This document shows positions 1 to 8,075 of a stretch of DNA of 30,843 nt, in pieces. The stretch is from a virus, in IMG/VR virus record IMGVR_UViG_3300045303_000314, positions 1-30,843 of that record. One strand, given 5' to 3'. Position numbers and translations under genes: made by a program. Below the pieces are notes generated by a model. The model had not been told where the DNA came from and did not search any database. It worked only from the letters and a program-made list of their open reading frames with translations. Position 1 is the first letter of the stretch; each line of letters starts with the position of its first letter.

Positions 1-720
1 AACGAGGACGTCGGTCGCCGCGGCTGCACCGTCGCCATGCCCGGCGATCGCGAGGGCAGTGCGGAGCAGTCCGGTCGCTCCGCTCGCATTGTCGCCGTGA
101 CTGGCGAGACTGGCAGCAAGGTTGAGTGAATCGGTATCCGCGGTCGCCGCTGTGCCTTGCCCGGACAGGTAGGCGGCGAGGACGAGCGTGTTCGTGTCGG
201 CGGTGGCAGCATCGCCGTGACCGGCGATGAGGGCGGTGATGACCAGTTGGTTGGTGTCGGCACACGCCGCGTCACCGTGACCGGTGAGCGCAACCGCGCT
301 GCCGCCCTGGGAAGTGACGGTGAGGTCGGCCCGTCCCCCGGACGCCTGATCACCGTGTCCGGCAGCGGCGGCGGTGAGAATGAGCAGGTCGGTGGTCGCA
401 CTAGCAACATCGCCATGACCGCGGAGGTCGGTGGTGATAACCAGCAGGTCGGTATCGGCGGTAGCGGCAGTGCCCTGGCCGCGAAGGTCAGCCGCCAGCT
501 TGAGCAGGTTGGTATCGGCCGCGGCCGCGTCGCCGTGACCGGCGAGCAGAGCGGTGATGACGAGGAGATCGGTGTCAGCGGTTGACGCATCACCGTGGCC
601 GGCGAGAGCGGTAGCAAGGTTGAGTGAGTTGGTGTCGGCGGACGCGGCGTCGCCATGACCGCGGAGGTCGGTGGTAAGACGCAACAGATTGGTGTCCGCG
701 CTGGCGGCAGTGCCCTGGCC
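1..720 (-). repeat. 60-bp tandem repeat array coding for GHGD units
   Basis: In-frame direct repeats with a 60-base period (20 codons), about 11 complete copies plus a partial one at the left edge. Copies are diverged at third positions, so this is an old array under protein-level constraint rather than a fresh duplication. Some adjacent copies alternate between a GHGDAA and a GQGTAA opening. The array continues beyond the window. Confidence 0.85.
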
Positions 721-1488
721 GACGAGCGCGACCGCGGCGCCGACACGCGCTGGCGTGAGAATCTGTATCGGGAGGAGTCGAGGTGTCGGCGGTTGGAGAA
801 CAGTTCGTTGCACCGCGTCCGAGAGCACCGGGACCGCGGAGACTTCCCAGGCGATGCCCCCCAAGTTCGTGCCACCGCCGCCGCCTACGACCGCGGTCGG
901 GTTCGCGTCCGCGGAGGCGATCCATTCGACCTCGGTGCCAATGTTCGGGAGTGTTTGCGCGACGTCGAAGAGTTCGGTCCACCCGGTCTTCGGAGTGGTA
1001 TTCGTCGCACCACCCGACGCCCAGACCGCGAACGAGGCGTTAGCCGGTGACGCGAACGGTTGCAACTGGATGCTGGCCGCCTGCGTGGAGGCGCTGGTTT
1101 GGGTGCCGTACTGGACGATGCCCGGATAGGTGGTTCCCGACGGGAACACCCCGGTCAGTTCGAGGATGCTGCCGTAACACCCGGTCGGGGTCCCCGGAAG
1201 GTTGACAGTCACCGCCCCGGCCGTGGCGGTGGTCGTCGCGACCCACAACTCGACCTTCATCGTCGGGGTCGCGACGCTGTTGAACCCGACGGTCAGAACC
1301 TTGGTGACGTTGGTCAACGAGGTCGCAGTGATCGACGTGGCGTCCCCGACCGGGCCGACCGCCTGGCTGTGGTTGACAACGATGTACGCCACCGCACCGA
1401 CATTGGTGGGGGTGTACGTCCCCGATACATAGCTGCTGAGATCAGCGTTCGACGACCACAAGTTGGTGCTCTGGGCAATACCGATCAT
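1..1488 (-). CDS. tail-fibre/surface protein with 20-residue tandem repeats (3' end off window)
   Basis: The frame is open for 496 codons from the ATG at 1488 to the left edge, so the C-terminus is missing. Residues 1 to about 250 form a beta-rich, Gly/Thr/Val-rich domain resembling the 250-residue protein at 4117-4869 (both end in a 'WEVS/LVELS'-type strand). From about residue 257 the protein becomes a tandem array of units of the type GHGDAASADTNLLxLxxxLA. Twelve starts of a unit are visible, most exactly 20 residues long, one 26, and some reading GQGTAA instead of GHGDAA. No stop interrupts the frame. It lies 8 bases after the previous gene in a structural operon. I infer a virion surface fibre or decoration protein. 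The repeat period and its sharing with the gene at 2335 are observed; the adhesive role is inferred. Confidence 0.72.
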   Translation of the reverse strand, partial: MIGIAQSTNLWSSNADLSSYVSGTYTPTNVGAVAYIVVNHSQAVGPVGDATSITATSLTNVTKVLTVGFNSVATPTMKVELWVATTTATAGAVTVNLPGTPTGCYGSILELTGVFPSGTTYPGIVQYGTQTSASTQAASIQLQPFASPANASFAVWASGGATNTTPKTGWTELFDVAQTLPNIGTEVEWIASADANPTAVVGGGGGTNLGGIAWEVSAVPVLSDAVQRTVLQPPTPRLLPIQILTPARVGAAVALVGQGTAASADTNLLRLTTDLRGHGDAASADTNSLNLATALAGHGDASTADTDLLVITALLAGHGDAAAADTNLLKLAADLRGQGTAATADTDLLVITTDLRGHGDVASATTDLLILTAAAAGHGDQASGGRADLTVTSQGGSAVALTGHGDAACADTNQLVITALIAGHGDAATADTNTLVLAAYLSGQGTAATADTDSLNLAASLASHGDNASGATGLLRTALAIAGHGDGAAAATDVLV

Positions 1489-1496
1489 CTAGCTGG

Positions 1497-1976
1497 TTAC
1501 ACCCACTGCAGCACTTCGAACGTGTACTGCAGGTCGGTGGCAGTGGCGAACACGGCGGGGGCACCGAGAGCGATCACGTTGAGGAACAGGTTCGCTGAGC
1601 TCGTACACAGATAGGGAAGCCACAGGTTGCCGGTGTAGGAGACACTGTTCAACGCTGACGTGACCGGCGCCGCGACCTGGACACCAACAACTTGGAGTCG
1701 GGAGTTGGCGTCGGACCAGGAGTTCGCCGCATTGTCCGCCGCCGGCGACGACGCGGCCGAGAAGAGGCGGATGTCGAGGGCGCCGGTCGTGGACGCGGTG
1801 TTCGAGTTCTGCACCGTGATCGCGGTGACGACGCCGCGTCCACCGGTGGTGGCGGCCATACCGGTCGCGGTGGCTTCGGCGCCGAGCATGTCACCCGCGG
1901 TGTACGCGGTGATCGAGGTTGTCAGTCCTGACGAGGCCACTGCGACAGTTGCCGGCTGGAGAGTTGACAGTGCCAT
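1497..1976 (-). CDS. small virion structural protein, 159 aa
   Basis: Starts at ATG 1976 with an AAAGGA ribosome binding site that overlaps the stop region of the upstream gene. The protein is Ala/Thr/Val/Ser-rich with alternating hydrophobic patterning, no TM segment and no signal peptide, as expected of a beta-sandwich phage decoration or head/tail accessory protein. The sequence around residues 35-120 ('GRGVVTAITVQNSN', 'NLFLNVIALGAP') matches the style of small structural proteins common in actinophage structural operons, but I cannot name a family with certainty. Its place between fibre-like genes supports a virion role. Confidence 0.6.
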   Translation of the reverse strand: MALSTLQPATVAVASSGLTTSITAYTAGDMLGAEATATGMAATTGGRGVVTAITVQNSNTASTTGALDIRLFSAASSPAADNAANSWSDANSRLQVVGVQVAAPVTSALNSVSYTGNLWLPYLCTSSANLFLNVIALGAPAVFATATDLQYTFEVLQWV

Positions 1977-1987
1977 CGTTCAATCCT

Positions 1988-2338
1988 TTAGTAACCGGCG
2001 AGAGCTGATTGGCGTTCCACGAACCAGTCTTTCTGGGCTCCGGTGACCGACGGGTTGTGCGGGTCGAACACACAGTGGCCGTCGAGGGTGAAGTGTTCGC
2101 GGAGCTCGTGGTCGACGAGGTATTGGAGGTTGCAGAACAACCGCTCGAGGACCTGCTGTTCGGTCCAGTCCGGGTTGACGACGAACTGGTCGGCGAGCCC
2201 GACGAACTCTGCATCGGGGATGCGGGAGTCTTCCGGGGTTTCGATGACCCGCAGATGGACAGTCCGGTTGACAGTCCAGAAGTTCCAGCCGGGGAAGTTG
2301 ACCCGCCCGACGAGGTCGTCGAGCTCGCTCGGGATCAT
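1988..2338 (-). CDS. hypothetical protein, 116 aa, structural operon
   Basis: Begins at ATG 2338, overlapping the stop of the 592-residue gene (ATGA), which indicates translational coupling. It is acidic and Trp-rich, with 'FPGWNFWTVNRTVHLRVIE' near residues 15-33 and a His-rich stretch 'DHELREHFTLDGHCVFDPH' near residues 76-94. No TM segment or known motif is recognised. Its frame is clean and its base usage matches its neighbours. Position suggests a small virion or assembly protein; the function is unknown. Confidence 0.55.
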   Translation of the reverse strand: MIPSELDDLVGRVNFPGWNFWTVNRTVHLRVIETPEDSRIPDAEFVGLADQFVVNPDWTEQQVLERLFCNLQYLVDHELREHFTLDGHCVFDPHNPSVTGAQKDWFVERQSALAGY

Positions 2339-4113
2339 TGGCTGTCCACCAGGGTGTCGGTGTGTCCGCGGTCCCAGATGGTGTCCATGTGTCCGCTGTC
2401 GCGTATGGTGAGCGTGAACGCGTCGGGGTCCTGTACTGCCCCGAACAGTGTCGTCGTCGCACTGGCAGCGGCGGCACCGCGGCCGGTGAGGGCGAGAGTG
2501 AGAACGACGAGGCTGGTGACCGCCGAGGCGGCGGTACCGGTACCGGCGAGGGCGGCGGTGAGACGCAGCGCCGCGGTCCCCATGACGGCCGCGTCACCGT
2601 GGCCGGTGAGATCGACTTGGGGACGGACGATGAGGTCGAACGTGCCAGTGTTCGAGTTGTCGCCATGACCGATGAGTTGGGCGATCTGGATCCCGACGCC
2701 GGTCGTGGCGGCATCGCCGTGACCAGCGAGCGCAGCGGCGAGGACCACCCGGGTAGTACCAGTGGCACTGGCGGTGCCTTGGCCGGTGAGGTCAACGATG
2801 CCTTGGGTGTTGATGGCGATCGCCGATGAGGTCGCCGCGTCACCATGTCCGGACAGGTAGGCGCCGAGAACGACTTGGTTGGTGTCGGCGCTGGCCGCAT
2901 CACCGTGACCATCAATGAAAACGAGGTGTTGGGGGACGACGGTGAGATCAACCGTCGCGCTGTCACTGGCATCACCATGACCAGCGAGGAGTGATGCGCC
3001 CCGGAGCAGCCATTTGGTGATCAGGTACGACTCGACCGCGGTGACTTGGTCTGGGCTGAGTGCCTGGTCGTAGATGAGGATCTCGCCGACGAGACCGGTC
3101 GCGGTGGCGGCGACATCGGGTGGGAATGGGATACCACCGATCCCGATGTCGGTGGCGTTGAAGTTGGTGTCGACCGTGAGATTGCCCGGTAACGCGACAC
3201 CGTCGATGTTGGCAGCCCAGAAACCGCCGTCGCGGAGAATGTCGTAGACGAACGCGATGGTCCCGAACCCGGCGTCGGCACCGGTGACCTGCGTACCGTT
3301 GTAGTACGAACCCCCGTCGGCGAGATCGATGACGGACAGACCGGCGGTGTTGTCCCAGTCGGACTGGACCCCGTCGGTAAGAGCGAGGAGCCGGTTGCCG
3401 CCGGTCGCCTGGGCAGCGACGAAGACGGTTATCACCGAATCGTGGAGGGTCAGACCGACACCGGTCAGACCCCGGCCGCTGAGATCGTCGAACGAGATGG
3501 TGTTCTGGTGGCAGATCGTCCGCAACCCGGTCGAGGGCTGCTTAAAGCCGGTGGGTTGGGTGACGTTGTACCCGTTCCCCGACTTGTCGTTCCATTGGAC
3601 GACGCTCGAACCGGTACTCGTGATGATGGTCGAGAGGTCGGTCGCGTCATACCAGGCGAGATAACCGAAGATGGGTGGCCCGACCACCAGCGGTACGCTG
3701 CCGCCCGTCGTGCTGTCGCCGTGGCCGGTGATCGGGAGCGTCAATGGCAGATCGCCTCGACCGCCCGCGGCGGCATCGCCGTGACCGGAGAGGTCGATGT
3801 GCCCGCCGGTGATTCCCAACGGGGGTCGAACCCCGGCGCTCGCAGCACCGGTCCCAACGAGCCGGGCCGTTTCAATGAGAAGGCCAGTGCCACCACTGGT
3901 GGCAGCCCCGTTCCCGTCGACTCGGGCGACAAGGTTCAGCGCCACCGTCGGACTCGAGGCGGCGGCGTTGCCCTGACCGACCGGGCTGATCGCGATGAGC
4001 AGGCTGGTGCCGGTCGCGGCGGCGGTGCCGGTACCGGTAGTCACGATTGGTAGCGAGGTGATGTTGTCGGAGTAGAGGACGTTGGTGGGTTGGGACCGTC
4101 CGAGGCGGGCCAT
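2335..4113 (-). CDS. tail-fibre-like protein: GHGD-type repeats flanking a lectin-like domain
   Basis: 592 residues from ATG 4113, four bases after the previous stop. Residues about 26-148 contain degenerate Gly/Ala repeats (GTGTAAATG, GQGNAAASS, GHGDAAAGG). Residues about 150-372 form an independent domain opening with 'YLAWYDATDL' and 'VVQWNDKSGNGYN', the hallmark of laminin-G/concanavalin-like modules in phage and secreted proteins. Residues about 378-545 return to repeats of 18-24 residues, including GHGDAASADTN, identical to units in the gene at 1-1488. The C-terminus ends in a short charged tail with 'DSGHMDTIWDRGHTDT'. The lectin-like module suggests glycan binding, hence host-surface recognition (inference). 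The repeat-lectin-repeat architecture looks like a domain inserted into a repeat stalk. Confidence 0.7.
   Translation of the reverse strand: MARLGRSQPTNVLYSDNITSLPIVTTGTGTAAATGTSLLIAISPVGQGNAAASSPTVALNLVARVDGNGAATSGGTGLLIETARLVGTGAASAGVRPPLGITGGHIDLSGHGDAAAGGRGDLPLTLPITGHGDSTTGGSVPLVVGPPIFGYLAWYDATDLSTIITSTGSSVVQWNDKSGNGYNVTQPTGFKQPSTGLRTICHQNTISFDDLSGRGLTGVGLTLHDSVITVFVAAQATGGNRLLALTDGVQSDWDNTAGLSVIDLADGGSYYNGTQVTGADAGFGTIAFVYDILRDGGFWAANIDGVALPGNLTVDTNFNATDIGIGGIPFPPDVAATATGLVGEILIYDQALSPDQVTAVESYLITKWLLRGASLLAGHGDASDSATVDLTVVPQHLVFIDGHGDAASADTNQVVLGAYLSGHGDAATSSAIAINTQGIVDLTGQGTASATGTTRVVLAAALAGHGDAATTGVGIQIAQLIGHGDNSNTGTFDLIVRPQVDLTGHGDAAVMGTAALRLTAALAGTGTAASAVTSLVVLTLALTGRGAAAASATTTLFGAVQDPDAFTLTIRDSGHMDTIWDRGHTDTLVDSQ
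2479..2982 (-). repeat. C-terminal GHGD-type repeat block of the 592-aa protein
   Basis: Eight coding repeats of 18-24 residues that open with GHGD, GQGT or GTGT. They are less regular than the block at 1-720, but some units share the same peptide. Confidence 0.75.
3670..4038 (-). repeat. N-terminal Gly/Ala repeat block of the 592-aa protein
   Basis: About six degenerate units opening with GTGT, GQGN, DGNG, GTGA or GHGD, spaced roughly 20 residues apart. They sit upstream of the lectin-like insert in translation order. Confidence 0.6.
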
Positions 4114-4116
4114 CGT

Positions 4117-4869
4117 CTACCAGTTCGAGGCGCGGAACATTGCCGTTGGGGAAATGATCGGCGACGGCGCTGGCGGCGGCGGGACCGTGTCAGACAGTTC
4201 GACCAACATGCACGCACATCTGGCCGCGCCGCTCCATGTCGTCGTGAAGCTCAACCCGCTTGGTGTCAGGTTGTACTGCTGGTCGAGACAGAGCGCGTTC
4301 GCGGTCGTGTTTGCCCGGCCACCACCCAGTTCGGTATATCCGGTGGCCACGGTGTTGATGCCGTTCTGTGATTGTTGGGCCGGGAATCCGACCATCGCGT
4401 TCGTCGCGATCGAGAGCGGATTCGGGAGCGTTGTCGTGAACGCCGCCCCAGTCTGGAGGGTGTCCGAGTTGTTGGTCTGCACCTGGGCCGCACCACCAGT
4501 CCCGACCGTGGTATCGACGCCGGTGTACACGCCGATGTTCCACACACACGAGGTCTGGCTGGCACCCCAGGTGATCGTGATCGCGCCGGCGGAACCAGTC
4601 CCTTGCGCCGCGTACACGACCATCCGTTCGTTCGGGGTAGCGATCACATCCCAGGACACATGCGTGGTGCCCTGCAGGTTCGAAATACATGCCCCCGTAA
4701 TCGTCGGGCTCGCCTCGGACTCGGCTGTACCCACTGTCGTCGCCGATCCGACCACAGCGATGAGCACAAGACTGCCCAACGGTGGGGTGATCGACGCGGT
4801 CGTGAACACGGTCCCGTTGGTGGTGCTTCCACCGAGGGTCGACTGGGCGGAGACAACCGCGATGGTCAT
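4117..4869 (-). CDS. beta-rich structural protein, 250 aa (paralogue of N-domain of the repeat fibre)
   Basis: The start chosen is ATG 4869, which overlaps the stop of the 766-residue gene (ATGA). The longer upstream frame would bury most of that gene's end. The protein has alternating small and hydrophobic residues throughout ('LVLIAVVGSATTVG', 'AGAITITWGAS', 'WNIGVYTGVDTTV') and ends with 'MLVELSD', a Pro-rich stretch and 'PTAMFRASNW'. This layout parallels residues 1-250 of the gene at 1-1488, so the two are probable paralogues. Proteins of this style occur in actinophage structural operons. The virion location is inferred from neighbours. Confidence 0.62.
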   Translation of the reverse strand: MTIAVVSAQSTLGGSTTNGTVFTTASITPPLGSLVLIAVVGSATTVGTAESEASPTITGACISNLQGTTHVSWDVIATPNERMVVYAAQGTGSAGAITITWGASQTSCVWNIGVYTGVDTTVGTGGAAQVQTNNSDTLQTGAAFTTTLPNPLSIATNAMVGFPAQQSQNGINTVATGYTELGGGRANTTANALCLDQQYNLTPSGLSFTTTWSGAARCACMLVELSDTVPPPPAPSPIISPTAMFRASNW

Positions 4870-7166
4870 ACGAGTGCCACTCGGCGAGAGGTTCGCTGCC
4901 CAACAGTCGAGTACACGTCGAGGGTGACGTACAGTCCGGCGGTACCGTTGGCGACCACCGCGGTGCAGTCCATGTACTGGTTCGGGATCCCCGCAGTGCG
5001 GGTCCCACCGTTGAGGTTCATGACCATCTTCGATTCGCCCTGACCGGCGATCGTTGTCCCGTTCGCGGCGAACAACGTCCAGTGGACATGAGCGATACCG
5101 AACGGGTGTTGCGCGGTGAACGTCAACGTGACGGTGTTGAACGCCCGTGATTGTGCGATCGTGCCGACCACGATCGACGAGTTGTCCTGCGGGGTGGTGG
5201 AAGTCGCCGCGAGCATGCCGGCCTGTCGACCGGTCGGGAATGTGTATGGGCTCTGCCCGAACCACTTCGAATGCTGCCCACCGGGGTTACGGGTGACGTT
5301 TTCGGCATCGCCGGGTTGACCGGCCGGCGAGAACTCGTGGCGACGACCACCCATCGACCACTGTCGGGCGAGCTCAAGCTGGCTGTTGTAGTCCGCGACG
5401 CTGAGTTCGGAATCGAAGTAGAACGGGGTCGGATCGCACGACGACCAGGTATAGAGCCGGTAGTCGATGAGTGACATCCAATGGTCCCGCGACGCGTCCG
5501 GGAGTGTCTGGGAGAACTCGGCGAGCATCCCCTGCGTGGACCATTTGATCGCGGTTTGCATCGACGCGCCGGTCCCGCCGGTGTCGACCCGGTAGCCGAG
5601 GTGATGGTCGAGGTATGCGAAACGGCCGGTGTTGTTGAGCTGCGCCCCGGCGCGCATCAGCCCGTAGACGTAACACATCTCGCGGAGCGTCAGGTTCGAG
5701 ACACCGTTCGGCGGGTTGTAGATGTTCGTGTCGTAGAACGTCCGCCCCGGAACCGGGTGGTAGATGAGAATGTTGCAGTCCAGGAAGTTGGTGTAAATCT
5801 GGATGCCCATCTGGTAGCCGCGTAGTTCGAGTTGGGTGCGAACCTGGGCTTCGGTTTTCCCGGCCGGTGGTGCCTGCGCGGTTGGGTCCCACGTCGGGTT
5901 CTCGGTATCGAAATAGAGGCCTTTGCAGTTCAGGAACGCGGCGCCGGCCGCTCGGGTCGCCCACTTGGCGTTCAGCGCGGTCCACGTCGGGTCGTCGAAC
6001 AGAGTGCTCATGTCCGCGGCGAGGCCCCACACCAGGTAGTTCTCGAGCGTCGGGTCAGCCGCGAACGCTTTTTTCAGACCGAGGTTCACTGGGGTTCCGT
6101 ACGCTTGCCCGTTGATCGTCGGGACCCCGAACCCTTCGTAGGCTTGTTGCCAGTCGTAGTTGGAGTTCTGTCCCACTGCGGTCGACCCGAGCATCAACTG
6201 GGTGCCTTGGACACCGACCCCGCCGAGTGTGCCGCCGTAGCCGGCGAATCCCATCGTCGACTTCCACGTCCCGATTTGCGACACGAACAGGGTCGCCGGT
6301 TTGAAGCTGTCGAGGGCGATCATCTTCGAAGCGGGGACCGCGGCGGTGATGTCCGGCAACAAGACGGGGACACCGGTCCCGGTGAATGGTGTCGCCACCA
6401 CCGGCGACGACGGTGCGCCTTCCCCGACCGCGTTGACCGCGGCGACGGTGTACGAGTAGGCGACGTTGTTCGCCACCGCGTTGTCGGTGTACACCGTGGC
6501 AGTCGTTGTCGTATCCGGCGGGTTGAGGATGACACCGTCGCGGCGTAACCGGTAGCTGGTAATCGCCGACCCGTTGTTCGCCGGGACGTTCCATGACAGG
6601 GCGACGGTCCCGTTCCCGGGCACCGCGTTCAGCACCGGCGCGGACGGTGCTCCGGGGGGTGCGACACCGACCGAGATGGTCTCGACCAGATGGTTATTGG
6701 TGCGGTCCGTTTCAGAGAACCGGATGTTGCTGTTCACGTACGCGTCGACCTGATAGGTACCCGCGGTCGCCGTCCAATAGTTCACCCCGACGGTGTTGCT
6801 GCCGTTAGCGACCATCGTGACCGACACACCCGCAGCGATCGCCGCGGTCTGGTTGTCCTCCCAGGTTGTGGTGACCTGCGTGCCGCCCTGGCTGATGGTG
6901 AAGAGGCAGTCGACGATGGTCCCGTCGGGAGTGGGCCCGGCGCCGATGTTCTGCACCACCGCGGAGAACACCACCTGATCGCCGGGGACGGGGGTTGTTG
7001 GTGCCCAAGTGATATCGGTGACGGTCATGTCCGGGAGAGCAGCGAACGTGAGACTCGAGCCTGCTGATGCGCTGCCGTTCCCGTCGATCACGACCGGGCC
7101 CGGCACGAATCCGGTCGGGACGTTGGCGAGGCGGGCGCCTTGTGCCCCCTGCCGAGAGAACGGCAC
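4866..7166 (-). CDS. multidomain tail fibre: CARDB-like, fibronectin III and glycosidase-like region
   Basis: 766 residues from a GTG start at 7166, four bases past the previous stop. Residues about 45-168 look like a CARDB/Ig-like domain ('DITWAPTTPVPGDQVVFSAV', 'ETDRTNNHLVETISV'). Residues about 172-262 are a clear fibronectin type III domain ('PSAPVLNAVPGNGTVALSW', 'ITSYRLRRDG', 'YSYTVAAVNAVGEGAPS'). Residues about 275-640 form a large aromatic-rich globular region ('GLYFDTENPTWDP', 'GIQIYTNFLDCNILIYHP', 'FAYLDHHLGYRVD') with the look of a TIM-barrel glycoside-hydrolase-like fold. The last 100 residues are again Ig-like. I infer a receptor-binding fibre that may bind or cut surface glycan. 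Catalytic residues cannot be assigned by eye, so enzyme activity is a hypothesis. Confidence 0.7.
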   Translation of the reverse strand: MPFSRQGAQGARLANVPTGFVPGPVVIDGNGSASAGSSLTFAALPDMTVTDITWAPTTPVPGDQVVFSAVVQNIGAGPTPDGTIVDCLFTISQGGTQVTTTWEDNQTAAIAAGVSVTMVANGSNTVGVNYWTATAGTYQVDAYVNSNIRFSETDRTNNHLVETISVGVAPPGAPSAPVLNAVPGNGTVALSWNVPANNGSAITSYRLRRDGVILNPPDTTTTATVYTDNAVANNVAYSYTVAAVNAVGEGAPSSPVVATPFTGTGVPVLLPDITAAVPASKMIALDSFKPATLFVSQIGTWKSTMGFAGYGGTLGGVGVQGTQLMLGSTAVGQNSNYDWQQAYEGFGVPTINGQAYGTPVNLGLKKAFAADPTLENYLVWGLAADMSTLFDDPTWTALNAKWATRAAGAAFLNCKGLYFDTENPTWDPTAQAPPAGKTEAQVRTQLELRGYQMGIQIYTNFLDCNILIYHPVPGRTFYDTNIYNPPNGVSNLTLREMCYVYGLMRAGAQLNNTGRFAYLDHHLGYRVDTGGTGASMQTAIKWSTQGMLAEFSQTLPDASRDHWMSLIDYRLYTWSSCDPTPFYFDSELSVADYNSQLELARQWSMGGRRHEFSPAGQPGDAENVTRNPGGQHSKWFGQSPYTFPTGRQAGMLAATSTTPQDNSSIVVGTIAQSRAFNTVTLTFTAQHPFGIAHVHWTLFAANGTTIAGQGESKMVMNLNGGTRTAGIPNQYMDCTAVVANGTAGLYVTLDVYSTVGQRTSRRVALV

Positions 7167-7170
7167 CGGT

Positions 7171-7647
7171 CTAGCAGCGCGAGATGGTCAGGGTTGCCCG
7201 CACGTTGACCGTCGCGGGTGCGGTGCAACGAACCACGAACCCTTCCCCGAGCGCACAGTCCGGTTCGGTACCCAGCGGGTAGTCATAGACGATCACCCCA
7301 CCGTTCGGGGTGAGGAGTTTCTCCTCGAGCACCGAGATGACCGTCGGTTCGTTGCCCGCGGTCCACGTCTTCCCCGCGGTTGCACCGACAGTCAAGACCC
7401 GCCCGACAACTTGGACGGGTGTCACTGATGTCGAGTTCGTTCCCGGTCCGTTCGTTGCCCAGGTGCAGTAGCCGATTTCGACGAGGACCGGGACCGCCGA
7501 GCTCGTGACGCCGTCGAACGCGACTTCGTACTTGCAGAGCACGAGCCCTGAGTTGGCATGCGCCTTCCAGCCCAGGATCGTGCGTGCAGTCGCGGCCGTG
7601 AGCGCGATGGCACCGCCGGTGATCGCCGTGTACCGGGGAGCCGGCAT
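7171..7647 (-). CDS. structural protein, 158 aa
   Basis: Starts at ATG 7647 inside a TGATG junction with the upstream gene; the longer frame upstream is not supported. The N-terminal half carries 'ITGGAIALTAATARTILGWKA', typical of small phage surface or decoration proteins, followed by a beta-rich region with 'VLVEIGYCTWATNGPGTNST' and a C-terminal strand pair ending 'RATLTISRC'. There is no TM segment. It is one of a series of small beta-rich proteins between portal and fibres. A virion component is likely but the exact role is unknown. Confidence 0.6.
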   Translation of the reverse strand: MPAPRYTAITGGAIALTAATARTILGWKAHANSGLVLCKYEVAFDGVTSSAVPVLVEIGYCTWATNGPGTNSTSVTPVQVVGRVLTVGATAGKTWTAGNEPTVISVLEEKLLTPNGGVIVYDYPLGTEPDCALGEGFVVRCTAPATVNVRATLTISRC

Positions 7648-8075
7648 CAATAAACATCCGGGGGATCGCCGAGCTTGATCAGCAGGGTGTTCGCCGCGAA
7701 CGACGCGGTGTCGTTCGTCTGGATCGCTTTCGCGTTCGTGAGCGTCCCCCAGAACCGGACCAGACCGGTCGCCAGGGTGGCGACGGAGAAGAGACCGAAG
7801 TAGGAGACGGTGCCCCATCCGCCGGTCGCCTGGTTGAAGGTGATCGCACCCCCATACGACGTTGAGCTCGGGTCACCACCGCTAGCGGCGGTCCATGTCG
7901 CCGGGGTCAACGTCACCCGCGCATACGCACCCGCGGACGGTTCGGAGAAGTTCCCGGCCGCCTCTGTCGGCAACGTCGTACTGAGCGCGACATACCACGT
8001 GGGGACGGTGTACGCCGTCTTCCCGGTGTAATGGTCGAGCATCTTCATTTCTTCGCTATCGACGAACCCACCCAT
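7647..8075 (-). CDS. phage structural protein, 142 aa ('YVALSTTxPTE' type)
   Basis: Starts at ATG 8075 in a TGATG overlap. The stretches 'TWYVALSTTLPTEAAGN' (about residues 26-42) and 'EPSAGAYARVTLTPATW' belong to a pattern widespread in phage structural regions, usually annotated as tail-fibre-associated or hypothetical structural protein. The remainder ('GGAITFNQATGGWGTVSYFG') fits a beta-sandwich. Neighbours on both sides are virion genes. Confident as a real gene and probably structural; the exact location in the virion is not known. Confidence 0.65.
   Translation of the reverse strand: MGGFVDSEEMKMLDHYTGKTAYTVPTWYVALSTTLPTEAAGNFSEPSAGAYARVTLTPATWTAASGGDPSSTSYGGAITFNQATGGWGTVSYFGLFSVATLATGLVRFWGTLTNAKAIQTNDTASFAANTLLIKLGDPPDVY

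Noticed and set aside
1-720. CRISPR or non-coding satellite from 60-bp repeats
   Set aside because: The repeat is exactly 20 codons, in frame, and conserved at protein level.
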